From contig CAWIQD010000006.1 of assembly GCA_963837945.1 (NCBI GenBank), forward strand, positions 62,001 through 126,000: a stretch of 64,000 nucleotides of DNA, given 5' to 3'. The stretch is from CAVUBL01 sp963837945. GTDB lineage: Bacteria; Acidobacteriota; Thermoanaerobaculia; Multivoradales; DATKCC01. The notes beneath the pieces were generated by a model. That model ran no database searches and was not told the origin of the DNA. It saw nothing but the letters and a program-made list of their open reading frames with translations. This document shows, in pieces, positions 1-6,907 of this stretch. Both the position numbers and the translations under genes were made by a program. Position 1 is the stretch's first letter; each line of letters starts with the position of its first letter.

Positions 1-333
1 CTCGTGCGCCACGTCCTGATGGTGGGGATCGGCGGACCCGTCCACGAGAAGGGTCCAGTCGATGTCACTCCCCTCCGTGAACTCGTCCCGGGAGAGCGAG
101 CCGAAGACCGTGATCGTCGTGTCCTCAGCATTGAAGCGAGCGAGCTGTTTGCCGAGCTCGCTTCGCTTCTGCTCAGCAAGCTCGCGTGCTCGGCTGAGTT
201 GCGGCAACTCCAGATCCAAAGCCTCCGCCAAGCGAGTGAGGTCAGACCGACCTACTGGAGACGTGTTTGAGGTCAAGGTAGTGGGCGCGTCGGTGTTGTT
301 CGTCTGGTCGACATCTCCAGTGTATCCCGGCAT
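1..333 (-). CDS. Nucleotidyltransferase-fold protein, partial (runs off the window)
   Basis: Reading the minus strand from an ATG at 333 gives 111 residues before the window edge. Residues ~32-75 are a charged, probably helical segment. The stretch TVFGSLSRDEFTEGSDIDW at ~76-94 matches the GSxxR...SDxD signature of MNT/pol-beta-type nucleotidyltransferases, in which the two Asp residues bind metal. Such domains occur as MNT antitoxin-like proteins (HEPN-MNT) or as stand-alone nucleotidyl transferases; the 3' part needed to decide is outside the window. The start is chosen as the first in-frame ATG; codons upstream are Gly-rich and do not look coding. Confidence 0.75.
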   Translation of the reverse strand, partial: MPGYTGDVDQTNNTDAPTTLTSNTSPVGRSDLTRLAEALDLELPQLSRARELAEQKRSELGKQLARFNAEDTTITVFGSLSRDEFTEGSDIDWTLLVDGSADPHHQDVAHE

Positions 334-469
334 CGACCTGCGACCAGCTCCCCCTCCGGGCCCTACCTCAGGAGCGTCGCGAGGCCCGACTCTACCCGGT
401 TCGCGCAACCGGGCCCGGAACCCCCTAACCGCCGCGGAGCGCCCCCGACCCGGCACCGACGAGGCGCCG

Positions 470-600
470 CCGGAGCTGGTGCCAGGCACTTCCGGAGCAG
501 CAGCACCGGAGCTGGTGCCCACCGGAGCTGGTGCCAGGCACTTCCGGAGCAGCAGCTGGTGCCAGAGCGGTGCCAGAGCTGGTGCCGGGCACTTCCGCGG
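470..600. repeat. Cluster of GGTGCCAGGCACTTCC repeats
   Basis: The 334-699 gap has no convincing gene. It contains repeated copies of GCTGGTGCCAGGCACTTCCG at ~478, ~527 and (variant GTGCCGGGCACTTCC) ~580, separated by GGAGCAGCAG and ACCGGAGCTG strings. Further copies lie at ~1386 and ~2195. A related form, GGAGGTGCCAGGTGCTTC, lies at ~17285, ~19725 and ~23350. The central GTGCCAGGCAC is an imperfect palindrome. The function is unknown. Confidence 0.6.
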
Positions 601-699
601 GCACTGGACGACGGCGAGCCGCGGGGCCGCGACAGGTTGCGTCCGGGAGAGACGGGCTCCCGGGAAGCCCCGCCGCCGTCGGCACGCCCGGGGTGACCG

Positions 700-921
700 C
701 TACGGATCGAGGAGTCGGTGGATCGGCAGGTTGATGTCTTCGGCGATCTGCCGGAGGAGAATCGGGGAAAGGTCGCGTCCCTTGTGAAATGGGACCGTCG
801 TACGGCGCCCATCGGGGTGGCGGAACTGCCTGTGGGACCCTTTCTGTCGGACTTCGACGAAGCCGTGCTTGCGGAGCAGCTTGACGACCTGGGTCGGGGA
901 GAGGACCGGGAGGTTGCCCAC
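700..921 (-). CDS. hicA: HicA-type mRNA interferase toxin, copy 1
   Basis: The 73-residue product has the compact dsRBD-like HicA fold. It contains LSPTQVVKLLRKHGF, then RQKGSHRQFRHPDGRRT with the catalytic His, and VPFHKGRDLSPILLRQI. HicA cleaves mRNA and is neutralised by HicB, encoded just upstream on the same strand. The GTG at 921 is chosen because homologs begin close to the LPVLS segment; longer reading frames run into the inverted-repeat element at 925-1092. In most hicAB loci the genes nearly touch, whereas here the element separates them. The length is normal for the family. Confidence 0.85.
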   Translation of the reverse strand: MGNLPVLSPTQVVKLLRKHGFVEVRQKGSHRQFRHPDGRRTTVPFHKGRDLSPILLRQIAEDINLPIHRLLDP

Positions 922-924
922 TTT

Positions 925-1092
925 CTCAGAGCTTGTGAATGAATCTCCGGCCGTCGCGAGGGCGTTCCCGGGCGCCGCTCGCAAGGCGCGCCGACGCAGG
1001 CGTAGCGGGGCCTACGTCGAGGAGGCTTAACGCCGCGAGCGGTGATTCGGGGGCGCCCGGAGCAGGTCGGCGATTCATTCACAAGCTCTCAG
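925..1092. repeat. Inverted-repeat element, family A, copy 1
   Basis: This 168-bp element is bounded by CTCAGAGCTTGTGAATGAATC and a near-perfect inverted copy ending at 1092. Its core has the hairpin GACGCAGGC...GCCTACGTC. It lies exactly between hicB and hicA, and its right end supplies the hicB stop codon. Related copies are at 1731, 28039 and (degenerate) ~55480. It has no coding capacity and looks like a non-autonomous MITE/REP-type element. Confidence 0.75.
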
Positions 1093-1301
1093 TCGACCGT
1101 CACGAGCTGGGTTCCGACGAACTCGGTCTCGAGCTCTACTTCGCCCTCCTCAGTGAGAAGCTCGATAACCTCGCGCAGGTTGGCGTTCAACTCGTCAAGA
1201 CTCACGGCTTGCGTGTGGGCGCCGCGAAAGCCAGGGATGTAGCCCACGTAGAGGTGGGTATCGGGGCAGCGTTCGACGATCGCGGTGTAGGTCTTGGCCA
1301 T
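1089..1301 (-). CDS. hicB: HicB-type antitoxin, copy 1
   Basis: The 70-residue product starts MAKTYTAIVERCPDTHLYVG and continues IPGFRGAHTQAVSLDELNANLREVIELLTEEG, the partial RNase H-like fold of UPF0150/HicB antitoxins. It should bind and block HicA. It is the short form, with no separate C-terminal HTH/RHH domain visible. The ATG at 1301 follows GAGGACTCGCA. The gene is first in a hicB-hicA pair, and its TGA lies inside the right terminal repeat of the inverted-repeat element. Confidence 0.85.
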   Translation of the reverse strand: MAKTYTAIVERCPDTHLYVGYIPGFRGAHTQAVSLDELNANLREVIELLTEEGEVELETEFVGTQLVTVD

Positions 1302-1505
1302 TGCGAGTCCTCTGTTCAGTGAGACGATAGCACCCGTGTGACTCGTTGCCTCCTGGCGGGCCCGACGTGGAGCGGGCAGCAGAGCTGGTGCCGGGCACTT
1401 CCGCGGGCACTGGACGACGGCGAGCCGCGGGGCCGCGACAGGTTGCGTCCGGGAGAGACGGGCTCCCGGGAAGCCCCGCCGCCGTCGGCACGCCCGGGGT
1501 GACCG

Positions 1506-1727
1506 CTACGGATCGAGGAGTCGGTGGATCGGCAGGTTGATGTCTTCGGCGATCTGCCGGAGGAGAATCGGGGAAAGGTCGCGTCCCTTGTGAAATGGGA
1601 CCGTCGTACGGCGCCCATCGGGGTGGCGGAACTGCCTGTGGGACCCTTTCTGTCGGACTTCGACGAAGCCGTGCTTGCGGAGCAGCTTGACGACCTGGGT
1701 CGGGGAGAGGACCGGGAGGTTGCCCAC
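1506..1727 (-). CDS. hicA: HicA-type mRNA interferase toxin, copy 2
   Basis: This is the second copy of the 73-residue HicA at 700-921, offset by 806 bp, with the same sequence and the same GTG start choice. It has the Gly-Ser-His motif with the catalytic His and the conserved HKGRDLSP segment. It is paired with the identical hicB at 1895-2107. Two intact identical modules should be functionally redundant. Confidence 0.85.
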   Translation of the reverse strand: MGNLPVLSPTQVVKLLRKHGFVEVRQKGSHRQFRHPDGRRTTVPFHKGRDLSPILLRQIAEDINLPIHRLLDP

Positions 1728-1730
1728 TTT

Positions 1731-1898
1731 CTCAGAGCTTGTGAATGAATCTCCGGCCGTCGCGAGGGCGTTCCCGGGCGCCGCTCGCAAGGCGCGCCGA
1801 CGCAGGCGTAGCGGGGCCTACGTCGAGGAGGCTTAACGCCGCGAGCGGTGATTCGGGGGCGCCCGGAGCAGGTCGGCGATTCATTCACAAGCTCTCAG
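1731..1898. repeat. Inverted-repeat element, family A, copy 2
   Basis: Identical to 925-1092 as part of the 806-bp duplication, with the same terminal inverted repeats (AGAGCTTGTGAATGAATC) and the same position between hicB and hicA. Confidence 0.75.
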
Positions 1899-2107
1899 TC
1901 GACCGTCACGAGCTGGGTTCCGACGAACTCGGTCTCGAGCTCTACTTCGCCCTCCTCAGTGAGAAGCTCGATAACCTCGCGCAGGTTGGCGTTCAACTCG
2001 TCAAGACTCACGGCTTGCGTGTGGGCGCCGCGAAAGCCAGGGATGTAGCCCACGTAGAGGTGGGTATCGGGGCAGCGTTCGACGATCGCGGTGTAGGTCT
2101 TGGCCAT
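1895..2107 (-). CDS. hicB: HicB-type antitoxin, copy 2
   Basis: Identical 70-residue HicB/UPF0150 protein to the copy at 1089-1301. This copy is the promoter-proximal one on the minus strand: its upstream region (2108-2237) is outside the duplicated unit beyond 2186, so the two modules could be expressed differently. Copy 1 has only duplicated sequence upstream. Confidence 0.85.
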   Translation of the reverse strand: MAKTYTAIVERCPDTHLYVGYIPGFRGAHTQAVSLDELNANLREVIELLTEEGEVELETEFVGTQLVTVD

Positions 2108-2237
2108 TGCGAGTCCTCTGTTCAGTGAGACGATAGCACCCGTGTGACTCGTTGCCTCCTGGCGGGCCCGACGTGGAGCGGGCAGCCGGACGTGGCGCCC
2201 AGGCACTTCCGCAGGCCGGGCAAGCCCTGGCGGTCCC

Positions 2238-2639
2238 TCACGCTCCCGGCGGGAGGAGGAAGCGGCAGCGAGGTCCGGTGGCGGCGGCGAGATGCCGGTC
2301 GACGGTGGCCAGCGGGAGGTCGAGCTCTTCGGCGGCCGCGACGTACCAGGCGTCGTAGCTCGTGACGTTGTTGCGCAACTCCCAGACCCGTGCCGCGAAC
2401 GGCGCGAAGGGCACCAGCTCGATCTGGATCTCCACGAGATCACGGGCCGCGGCACCGGCCTCCAGGCGCTCCAACCGTCCGGCGAGCTCGAGCCGGCGGA
2501 GGATGTTCGTGGCCTCCACCAAGGCGAGGTCAGGCGCCACGAGGTTCCCCGCGCCCACCACCTCCTCGGCCCACCTGCCCTCTGCGCCCGCGTCCGTCGT
2601 GGCGGCGACCAGCAGCGAGGCGTCGACCACCGCGCTCAT
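2238..2639 (-). CDS. vapC: VapC-like PIN-domain ribonuclease toxin
   Basis: This is a 133-residue PIN-domain protein starting MSAVVDASLLVAATT, with the first acidic metal ligand in VVDAS. The conserved Glu is in LALVEATNILRRLE and the C-terminal Asp pair in SYDAWYVAAAEELDLPLATVDRHL. PIN toxins cut RNA and are held inactive by a partner encoded upstream. The ATG at 2639 overlaps the stop of the antitoxin gene, so the two are translationally coupled. Length and motif spacing are typical for VapC. Its RNA target cannot be read from sequence. Confidence 0.88.
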   Translation of the reverse strand: MSAVVDASLLVAATTDAGAEGRWAEEVVGAGNLVAPDLALVEATNILRRLELAGRLERLEAGAAARDLVEIQIELVPFAPFAARVWELRNNVTSYDAWYVAAAEELDLPLATVDRHLAAATGPRCRFLLPPGA

Positions 2640-2872
2640 CGGCGGTCCGCGTCGCGGTGGGTGAGGATCTCCTCCGGAAGGACTCGCGTCCCCGCCGTCG
2701 CCTTCCGCTCCCGGATCCGTTCGAGCAATCGCTCGACGGGAGGGCGCGCAGCCAGGCGCTCCAGCTCTCCCCGCAGGTACTCCTGCATCGACTTTCCCTG
2801 GAGCGCGGCCCGGGCGGCCAGCTCGTCCCGCACTGCACCCGGCACGCCGCGGATCGTGATCTGCACGTTCAT
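2636..2872 (-). CDS. vapB: VapB/FitA-like ribbon-helix-helix antitoxin
   Basis: The 78-residue protein begins MNVQITIRGVPGAVRDELAA, typical of FitA/VapB ribbon-helix-helix antitoxins (beta strand then two helices), followed by GKSMQEYLRGELERLA. The C-terminal half (RPPVERLLERIRERK) is the charged toxin-wrapping tail. The ATG at 2872 is preferred over upstream in-frame starts because the RHH fold begins there. It overlaps vapC and should autoregulate the pair. Confidence 0.85.
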   Translation of the reverse strand: MNVQITIRGVPGAVRDELAARAALQGKSMQEYLRGELERLAARPPVERLLERIRERKATAGTRVLPEEILTHRDADRR

Positions 2873-2975
2873 GCATCCATCTTGACGCGCGTGACCGCGA
2901 AATGCAAGCAATGATGGCCCCCCGACCCGGTACCGAGGGGGCACCGGGCCGGGGGCGTCGGCCGGCCTCTCCGCC

Positions 2976-3680
2976 TCAGGGCAGGGACGCCTCGACCCGG
3001 CGGGCGAGGACCCGGCCGAGGACCGGCAGGGCCTCCGGCCCGACCGCCTCGAGCAGCAGGGCGAGGGCGTCCGGGTTCGCCGCCAGGTAACGAGCCAGGT
3101 GGAGGTGCGAGAGCATCGCCGCCCGCCGCTCCGGCTCGAGCCGCAGGACGTGACCCACGTGCCGGTCGTGGTCGTGGAGCGGGGTGCCCAGCCGCTTCGG
3201 CTTGTCCTTCAGGCGGTAGGGCGTGGGCGCCGCCACCGCCGGCAGCACCGCCGCAGCCAGGAGAGCGTCCGAGCGGCGCCGGAACGTCGCGACCGCCCGG
3301 CCGCCCGCGGCCAGCGGCTCGTCGCGCCGCACGACAGCGAAGCGCGCCCCGTCCGCCGCGCTCGGCGCCTCCTCGACCGCCAGCGGCCCCGAGACCAGCG
3401 CCTCGGACTCGGTGGCGGCGACCTCGCCGGCCTCGGCCGGGCGCCGCGCGACCAGGCGGAGCTTCTCCAGGAACGAGGCCGAGAAGGCGCTTCCCGGGAG
3501 AAGGAGCGACGGGCTCGACGGCTGCGGCGGCTCGGGGAGCGAGCCGGACGAGCCCGGCGGGACCGCCGGGCTCAGGGGAGGAGCCGCCGGAGGCGAAGCC
3601 GCGGGCGGCGAGCTGGACGGGGTCGAACGGCGGGACGGAGTGCTGCTGGGCTGACTGCTAGACTTCTCGCGGTTCTGCAT
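2976..3680 (-). CDS. Hypothetical protein with Pro/Ser-rich N terminus
   Basis: I do not recognise this 234-residue protein. Residues ~5-60 are almost only Ser, Pro, Ala and Gly and are probably disordered. The rest is Ala/Arg/Glu/Leu-rich, with RHVGHVLRLEPERRAAMLSHLHLARYL-like helices near the C terminus (~165-195). No signal peptide or membrane segment is visible. The ATG at 3680 has GGAGG ten bases upstream (AAGGAGGTACAGACTCCATG), which decides the start. It is a single gene with the VapBC pair downstream. Confidence 0.6.
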   Translation of the reverse strand: MQNREKSSSQPSSTPSRRSTPSSSPPAASPPAAPPLSPAVPPGSSGSLPEPPQPSSPSLLLPGSAFSASFLEKLRLVARRPAEAGEVAATESEALVSGPLAVEEAPSAADGARFAVVRRDEPLAAGGRAVATFRRRSDALLAAAVLPAVAAPTPYRLKDKPKRLGTPLHDHDRHVGHVLRLEPERRAAMLSHLHLARYLAANPDALALLLEAVGPEALPVLGRVLARRVEASLP

Positions 3681-4217
3681 GGAGTCTGTACCTCCTTGCG
3701 GGATCGGGCTCGGGCGAGTTCCTGCTCGCCCGGGCCGTTTCTGGGGTGGAGCCGGTGGCAACGCCGCCGTCCCCGCTTTCAACGGTAGGGCGCTGACCGA
3801 CGCCCCGTTACCGCTAGCCTAGTGGATCGAGACGCAGAAGTCAAGCAACTTGCGGAATCTGGCGCTTGCTGATCCGATCCGATGCTGTCCGGAGAGAGGA
3901 TGTGGAACGCCTTGGTGAGCGGTCGGGAGGGTCGGTCCTGGCGGCTCCGTCACCTGCGGCCCGGGCTCCACCGCGATCATCGGCGGTGCGTTTTGAGGAT
4001 CGCCTCCCGGGCTCCCCGGCTGCTCTCGGTCGCGGGCCGGGTCGCGTAGCCTCCGGGGCCGAGGTCGAGCTGCTCGTAGATCTCGAAGGGGGGTTGCGTT
4101 GTCGGCTTCAGGGTCTCCTTCTCGGGCGTCCGCAGCCACCGGCGGAGCACGTCGGCCAGGAGCAGCTTGGTCTTCCGGACGACCTCCACGAGGACTTCTT
4201 CTCCCTCGGGAAACCTC
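3681..4217. other. Intergenic stretch, at most one small gene
   Basis: Between the hypothetical gene and the Uma2 gene I see only one weak reading frame (3977-4189, minus). The rest, 3681-3976, shows no convincing coding pattern, repeat or RNA structure. Confidence 0.4.
3977..4189 (-). CDS. Small hypothetical protein (doubtful)
   Basis: This is a possible 70-residue protein starting at a GTG, with a basic N terminus (VVRKTKLLLADVLRRWLR) and a segment FEIYEQLDLGPGGYATRP that reads like real protein. It lies 28 bp downstream of the Uma2 gene on the same strand and could be its operon partner. No family is recognised, and codon bias over so short a span is not decisive. Confidence 0.35.
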   Translation of the reverse strand: MEVVRKTKLLLADVLRRWLRTPEKETLKPTTQPPFEIYEQLDLGPGGYATRPATESSRGAREAILKTHRR

Positions 4218-4832
4218 TCAGCCGGCGAGGGCCTGGCGCAGAGCCCGGATGGCCTGGAGGGCGGTGGGGCGGTCGAGGAGGGAGACGAAGAGGTCGACTT
4301 CGAGGTCGGGGAAGAGCCGGCTTCGGTCCGCCCTCTCGAAGCGGTCGGCCTCCAGGACGTGGACTTCGAGGCGCTCGTCCTTCCAGGTCCAGACCTCGCC
4401 TACGCCGAGGCGGCGGTAGATTTCCAGCTTGTCGATTCCGCCGCTAGTCCAGACGACCTCAATGGCCAGGTCGGGCACTCGCTTCTCCTGGTCCGATCCC
4501 ACGATGTAGCACTCGTCCGGCTCGAGACCCGCCGCCGCGGGGGCGTGCTTCAGGGTCCAGGCGCCGTAGGGCGAGAGGTCGACGTCCGTCTCCAGGGCGT
4601 ACGCCTCGAGAAGGCGCCCGAGGTAGGACTTGATGCGCTCGTGGTCTTTGGAGGGGCGCATCAGCTCCAGGGCTCCATCCAGGTAGGCCATGCGGGGGAC
4701 GGGTGCATCGCCGCGGAGCGCGAGCTGCGCCTCGAACTGCGACCATGGCACTCCGTGGGTCACGATCCGGTGATCCGCGGTCTCGACTCGCTCGCCCGGG
4801 GTAACGGCTACGGACTCGAGCACCCAGCGCAT
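4218..4832 (-). CDS. Uma2 family (DUF820) PD-(D/E)XK endonuclease-like protein
   Basis: This is a 204-residue protein from the ATG at 4832 (MRWVLESVAVTPGERVETAD). The core has YLDGALELMRPSKDHERIKS, RVPDLAIEVVWTSGG and KLEIYRRLGVGEVWTWKDE, the Uma2 hallmarks: the Asp of PDLAIEV and the following Glu plus Lys form the PD-(D/E)XK metal site. Members are often found in many copies in Acidobacteriota, cyanobacteria and Planctomycetes; their biological role is not established. The reading frame stays open upstream to 5030, but that part lacks family similarity. Confidence 0.85.
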   Translation of the reverse strand: MRWVLESVAVTPGERVETADHRIVTHGVPWSQFEAQLALRGDAPVPRMAYLDGALELMRPSKDHERIKSYLGRLLEAYALETDVDLSPYGAWTLKHAPAAAGLEPDECYIVGSDQEKRVPDLAIEVVWTSGGIDKLEIYRRLGVGEVWTWKDERLEVHVLEADRFERADRSRLFPDLEVDLFVSLLDRPTALQAIRALRQALAG

Positions 4833-5237
4833 CTTACCAGGGGCCGGATCCGTCACGGCGTGGCCACGCTTCGACCAGCGGGGAATCAGGCCGTCACATC
4901 CGGAGCGTTCCGGAGAGGACGGTCCTGGGAGTGTCCCTTGAGCTCGCTCCAGGCCCGGTCGCGGTCGCCCTCCATCAGGGGCTCGAGCCGAACCTTCCCC
5001 GACGTCAACTACTTTTGTGCACGACGACAATTAGAACTGTGCAAGCCTCCTCTGGGTAGAGCCGCCGCCGTGGCCGGTAAGGCTGTGGGAAACCCGGAGG
5101 GTTTTCCAAGGGCTGTGGGAAGGTGCCCGGGGGTGGGGCGGGGGGGCAGCTTTCCATGGCCCGGCAGCCGTCCGGCCGGGGGCGTTGGGGTCCGGGGAGG
5201 AGGGGGGAGATTTTAGGTGTTTTTTTACGCCACAACC
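4833..5237. other. Intergenic region with possible gene remnant
   Basis: About 400 bp lack an intact gene. On the minus strand near 4900-4990 a short frame reads EPLMEGDRDRAWSELKGH and then stops, which looks like the tail of a lost gene. A direct repeat of GGCTGTGGGAA(A/G) occurs near 5091 and 5112. Nothing else is evident. Confidence 0.35.
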
Positions 5238-5266
5238 TTGACTTCCTGGCCGATCTGGCCCATGAT
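5238..5266 (+). promoter_or_regulatory. Possible sigma-70-type promoter of the Fe-S regulator
   Basis: TTGACT (5238-5243), a 17-bp spacer and CATGAT (5261-5266) lie just before the ATG at 5274. If real, the transcript would start almost at the start codon (leaderless). The spacer contains TGGCCGATCTGGCC, a possible operator half-site. Confidence 0.3.
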
Positions 5267-5273
5267 CGGGTCC

Positions 5274-5954
5274 ATGGACGGGATCGGACCGGAGCTGTCG
5301 GAACGGGGCGTCGGGCTCGGCGAGAGCCAGCGCGCTCTGCTCTTCGCGCTCAAGCGGCGCGGGGAGGCGACGCTCGCCGAGCTCGGCACGGTCGAGCTCG
5401 CCCGCGAGACGGTCCGCGATCACCTGAAGTCCTTGCAGGCCGCCGACCTCGTCGAGCGCTCGGGCGTCCGCCGGGAGGGGCCGGGCCGGCCGCAGGTCCT
5501 CTACCGCCTGAGCGCCCGCGGGGAGGAGCTCTTCCCCCAGCGCGAAGGCGAGCTCCTCGGCGAGCTGGCCGAGTTCCTGCTCGCCGACGGCCGCCGCGAG
5601 CTCCTCGAACGCTTCTTCGCCGAGCGCAACCGCGTGAAGCGCGAGCGCCTCCTCGCCCGGCTCGGCCGGCTCGAGGGCCGCGAGCGGCTGGCCGAGCTGG
5701 CCGCCGCCATGACCGAGGACGGCTTCCTCGCCGAGGTCACCGAGGGTCCCGCAAGCACGCTACGCCTGCGCCTGTGCCACTGCCCGTGGCGCCGTCTCGT
5801 CGGCGTCTCCCACCTGCCCTGCCGGGCCGAGATGGGGCTCGTCTCCGAGCTCCTCGGAGGCTCGCTCGAGCGCGCGAGCTTCATGCCCGACGGCGACTCC
5901 ACCTGTACCTACACCTTGACCGCCTCCGGCACCGACCCGGCGCCGGAGAGCTGA
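5274..5954 (+). CDS. SufR-like winged-helix regulator with Cys cluster ligands
   Basis: The protein has ~226 residues. Residues ~15-80 form a winged helix-turn-helix (LLFALKRRGEATLAELG, then ETVRDHLKSLQAADLVE, with wing GPGRPQVLYRL). The C-terminal part carries LCHCPWRRLVG, then HLPCRAEMGLVSELLGG and STCTYTL. These four cysteines match the pattern of SufR-type repressors that bind a 4Fe-4S or 2Fe-2S cluster. It probably senses nitric oxide, oxygen or cluster supply and controls the ric gene 24 bp downstream, perhaps with the nitrate-reductase operon. The start is uncertain; an in-frame ATG also exists at 5262. Confidence 0.78.
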   Translation: MDGIGPELSERGVGLGESQRALLFALKRRGEATLAELGTVELARETVRDHLKSLQAADLVERSGVRREGPGRPQVLYRLSARGEELFPQREGELLGELAEFLLADGRRELLERFFAERNRVKRERLLARLGRLEGRERLAELAAAMTEDGFLAEVTEGPASTLRLRLCHCPWRRLVGVSHLPCRAEMGLVSELLGGSLERASFMPDGDSTCTYTLTASGTDPAPES

Positions 5955-5978
5955 ACGACCTACCCGACAGGAGACCCC

Positions 5979-6662
5979 ATGATGGACATCACCCCGGAAA
6001 CCCGGATCGGCGACATCGCCGCCCACCACCCCTTGGCGACGCGGGTCTTCGCCCGCCACGGAATCGACTTCTGCTGCGGCGGCGGCGCGCCGCTAGAGCG
6101 CGCCTGCGAGAAGAAGGGCCTCGCCGCGAGCGACGTGCTCGCCGAGATCCGCGAGGTCCTCGACGGCCCGGAGGCCGGCTCCGTCGACTGGCTCGCCGCC
6201 CCGCTCGGAGAGCTCGTCGAGCACATCGTCGCGACCTACCACGCGCCGCTCCGCGAGGAGCTGCCGCGCCTCGAGGCGATGGCGCGCAAGGTGGCCCAGG
6301 TCCACGCCGAGCGGGATCCCGAGGGGCGCCTGCCGGCGATCGTCACGACCTTCGTCGGCCTGCGCGGCGAGCTCGAGGACCACATGGACCGCGAGGAGGC
6401 GGTACTCTTCCCGGCGATCCTCGAGGGGCTGCCCGGGCTGCCAGTCGAGGTGTTCGTCGACGACCACACCGCGGCGGGCGAGGCCCTGGCGCGCCTGCGC
6501 CGCCTCACCGAGGACTATGTCGCCCCGGCCGATGCGTGCAACACCTGGCGCGCTCTCTGGGCCGGCCTCGCCGACCTCGAGACGAGCCTCCACGAGCACA
6601 TCCACCTGGAGAACAACGTCCTCTTCCCGCGGGCGGAGGGGTCGCTCGCCGGAGTCGCCTGA
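5979..6662 (+). CDS. ric: Iron-sulfur cluster repair di-iron protein (RIC/YtfE/ScdA)
   Basis: The protein has 227 residues. The N-terminal ScdA_N (DUF542) domain has GIDFCCGGGAPLERAC at ~27-42. The hemerythrin domain follows, with its His/Glu ligands in VEHIVATYHAPLREELPRLE, ELEDHMDREEAVLFP, FVDDHTAAGEAL and LHEHIHLENNVLFPR. RIC restores iron-sulfur clusters damaged by nitric or oxidative stress. It follows the SufR-like regulator and precedes the nitrate-reductase-type operon, fitting protection against nitric oxide. GGAG lies six bases before the ATG at 5979. Confidence 0.92.
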   Translation: MMDITPETRIGDIAAHHPLATRVFARHGIDFCCGGGAPLERACEKKGLAASDVLAEIREVLDGPEAGSVDWLAAPLGELVEHIVATYHAPLREELPRLEAMARKVAQVHAERDPEGRLPAIVTTFVGLRGELEDHMDREEAVLFPAILEGLPGLPVEVFVDDHTAAGEALARLRRLTEDYVAPADACNTWRALWAGLADLETSLHEHIHLENNVLFPRAEGSLAGVA

Positions 6663-6672
6663 CCCGGCCGAC

Positions 6673-6839
6673 CTAGTGACGCGTCAACCGTCAAGTGACG
6701 TGTCCTGGCGGTCCTTCACGCCGCTGGCGGCGTTGCTCCTCCTCGACGTAGGCCGCGCTACGCCTGCGTCGGAGCGCCTGGCCAGCGACGCGAAATCCTC
6801 GCCGGATACCCTGTCACTTGACGGTTGACGCGTCACTAG
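6673..6839. repeat. Inverted-repeat element, family B, copy 1
   Basis: This 167-bp element has perfect 27-bp terminal inverted repeats beginning CTAGTGACGCGTCAACCGTC. Its interior contains CCTCCTCGACGTAGGCCGCGCTACGCCTGCGTCGGAG, split by position 6755 or so, the same hairpin core as the family A elements. A second copy in opposite orientation lies at 56212-56378. It fills the gap between ric and the nitrate-reductase operon and has no coding capacity. Confidence 0.85.
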
Positions 6840-6907
6840 TAGGGCACCGGGCTTGCACCGACCGGTGCCGATGCGGTAGGAGTTGAGGACGTCGGAGGGA
6901 ACGGCGA

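Larger units (their letters stand above)
575..2186. repeat. Perfect 806-bp tandem direct duplication carrying hicBA
   Basis: Positions 575-1380 and 1381-2186 read identically wherever compared, at a constant offset of 806. Each unit carries a hicB, an inverted-repeat element and a hicA. The units start in the GGTGCC-repeat cluster (AGAGCTGGTGCCGGGCACTTCC) and end in AGCGGGCAG. The absence of visible differences implies a recent duplication. Confidence 0.9.
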
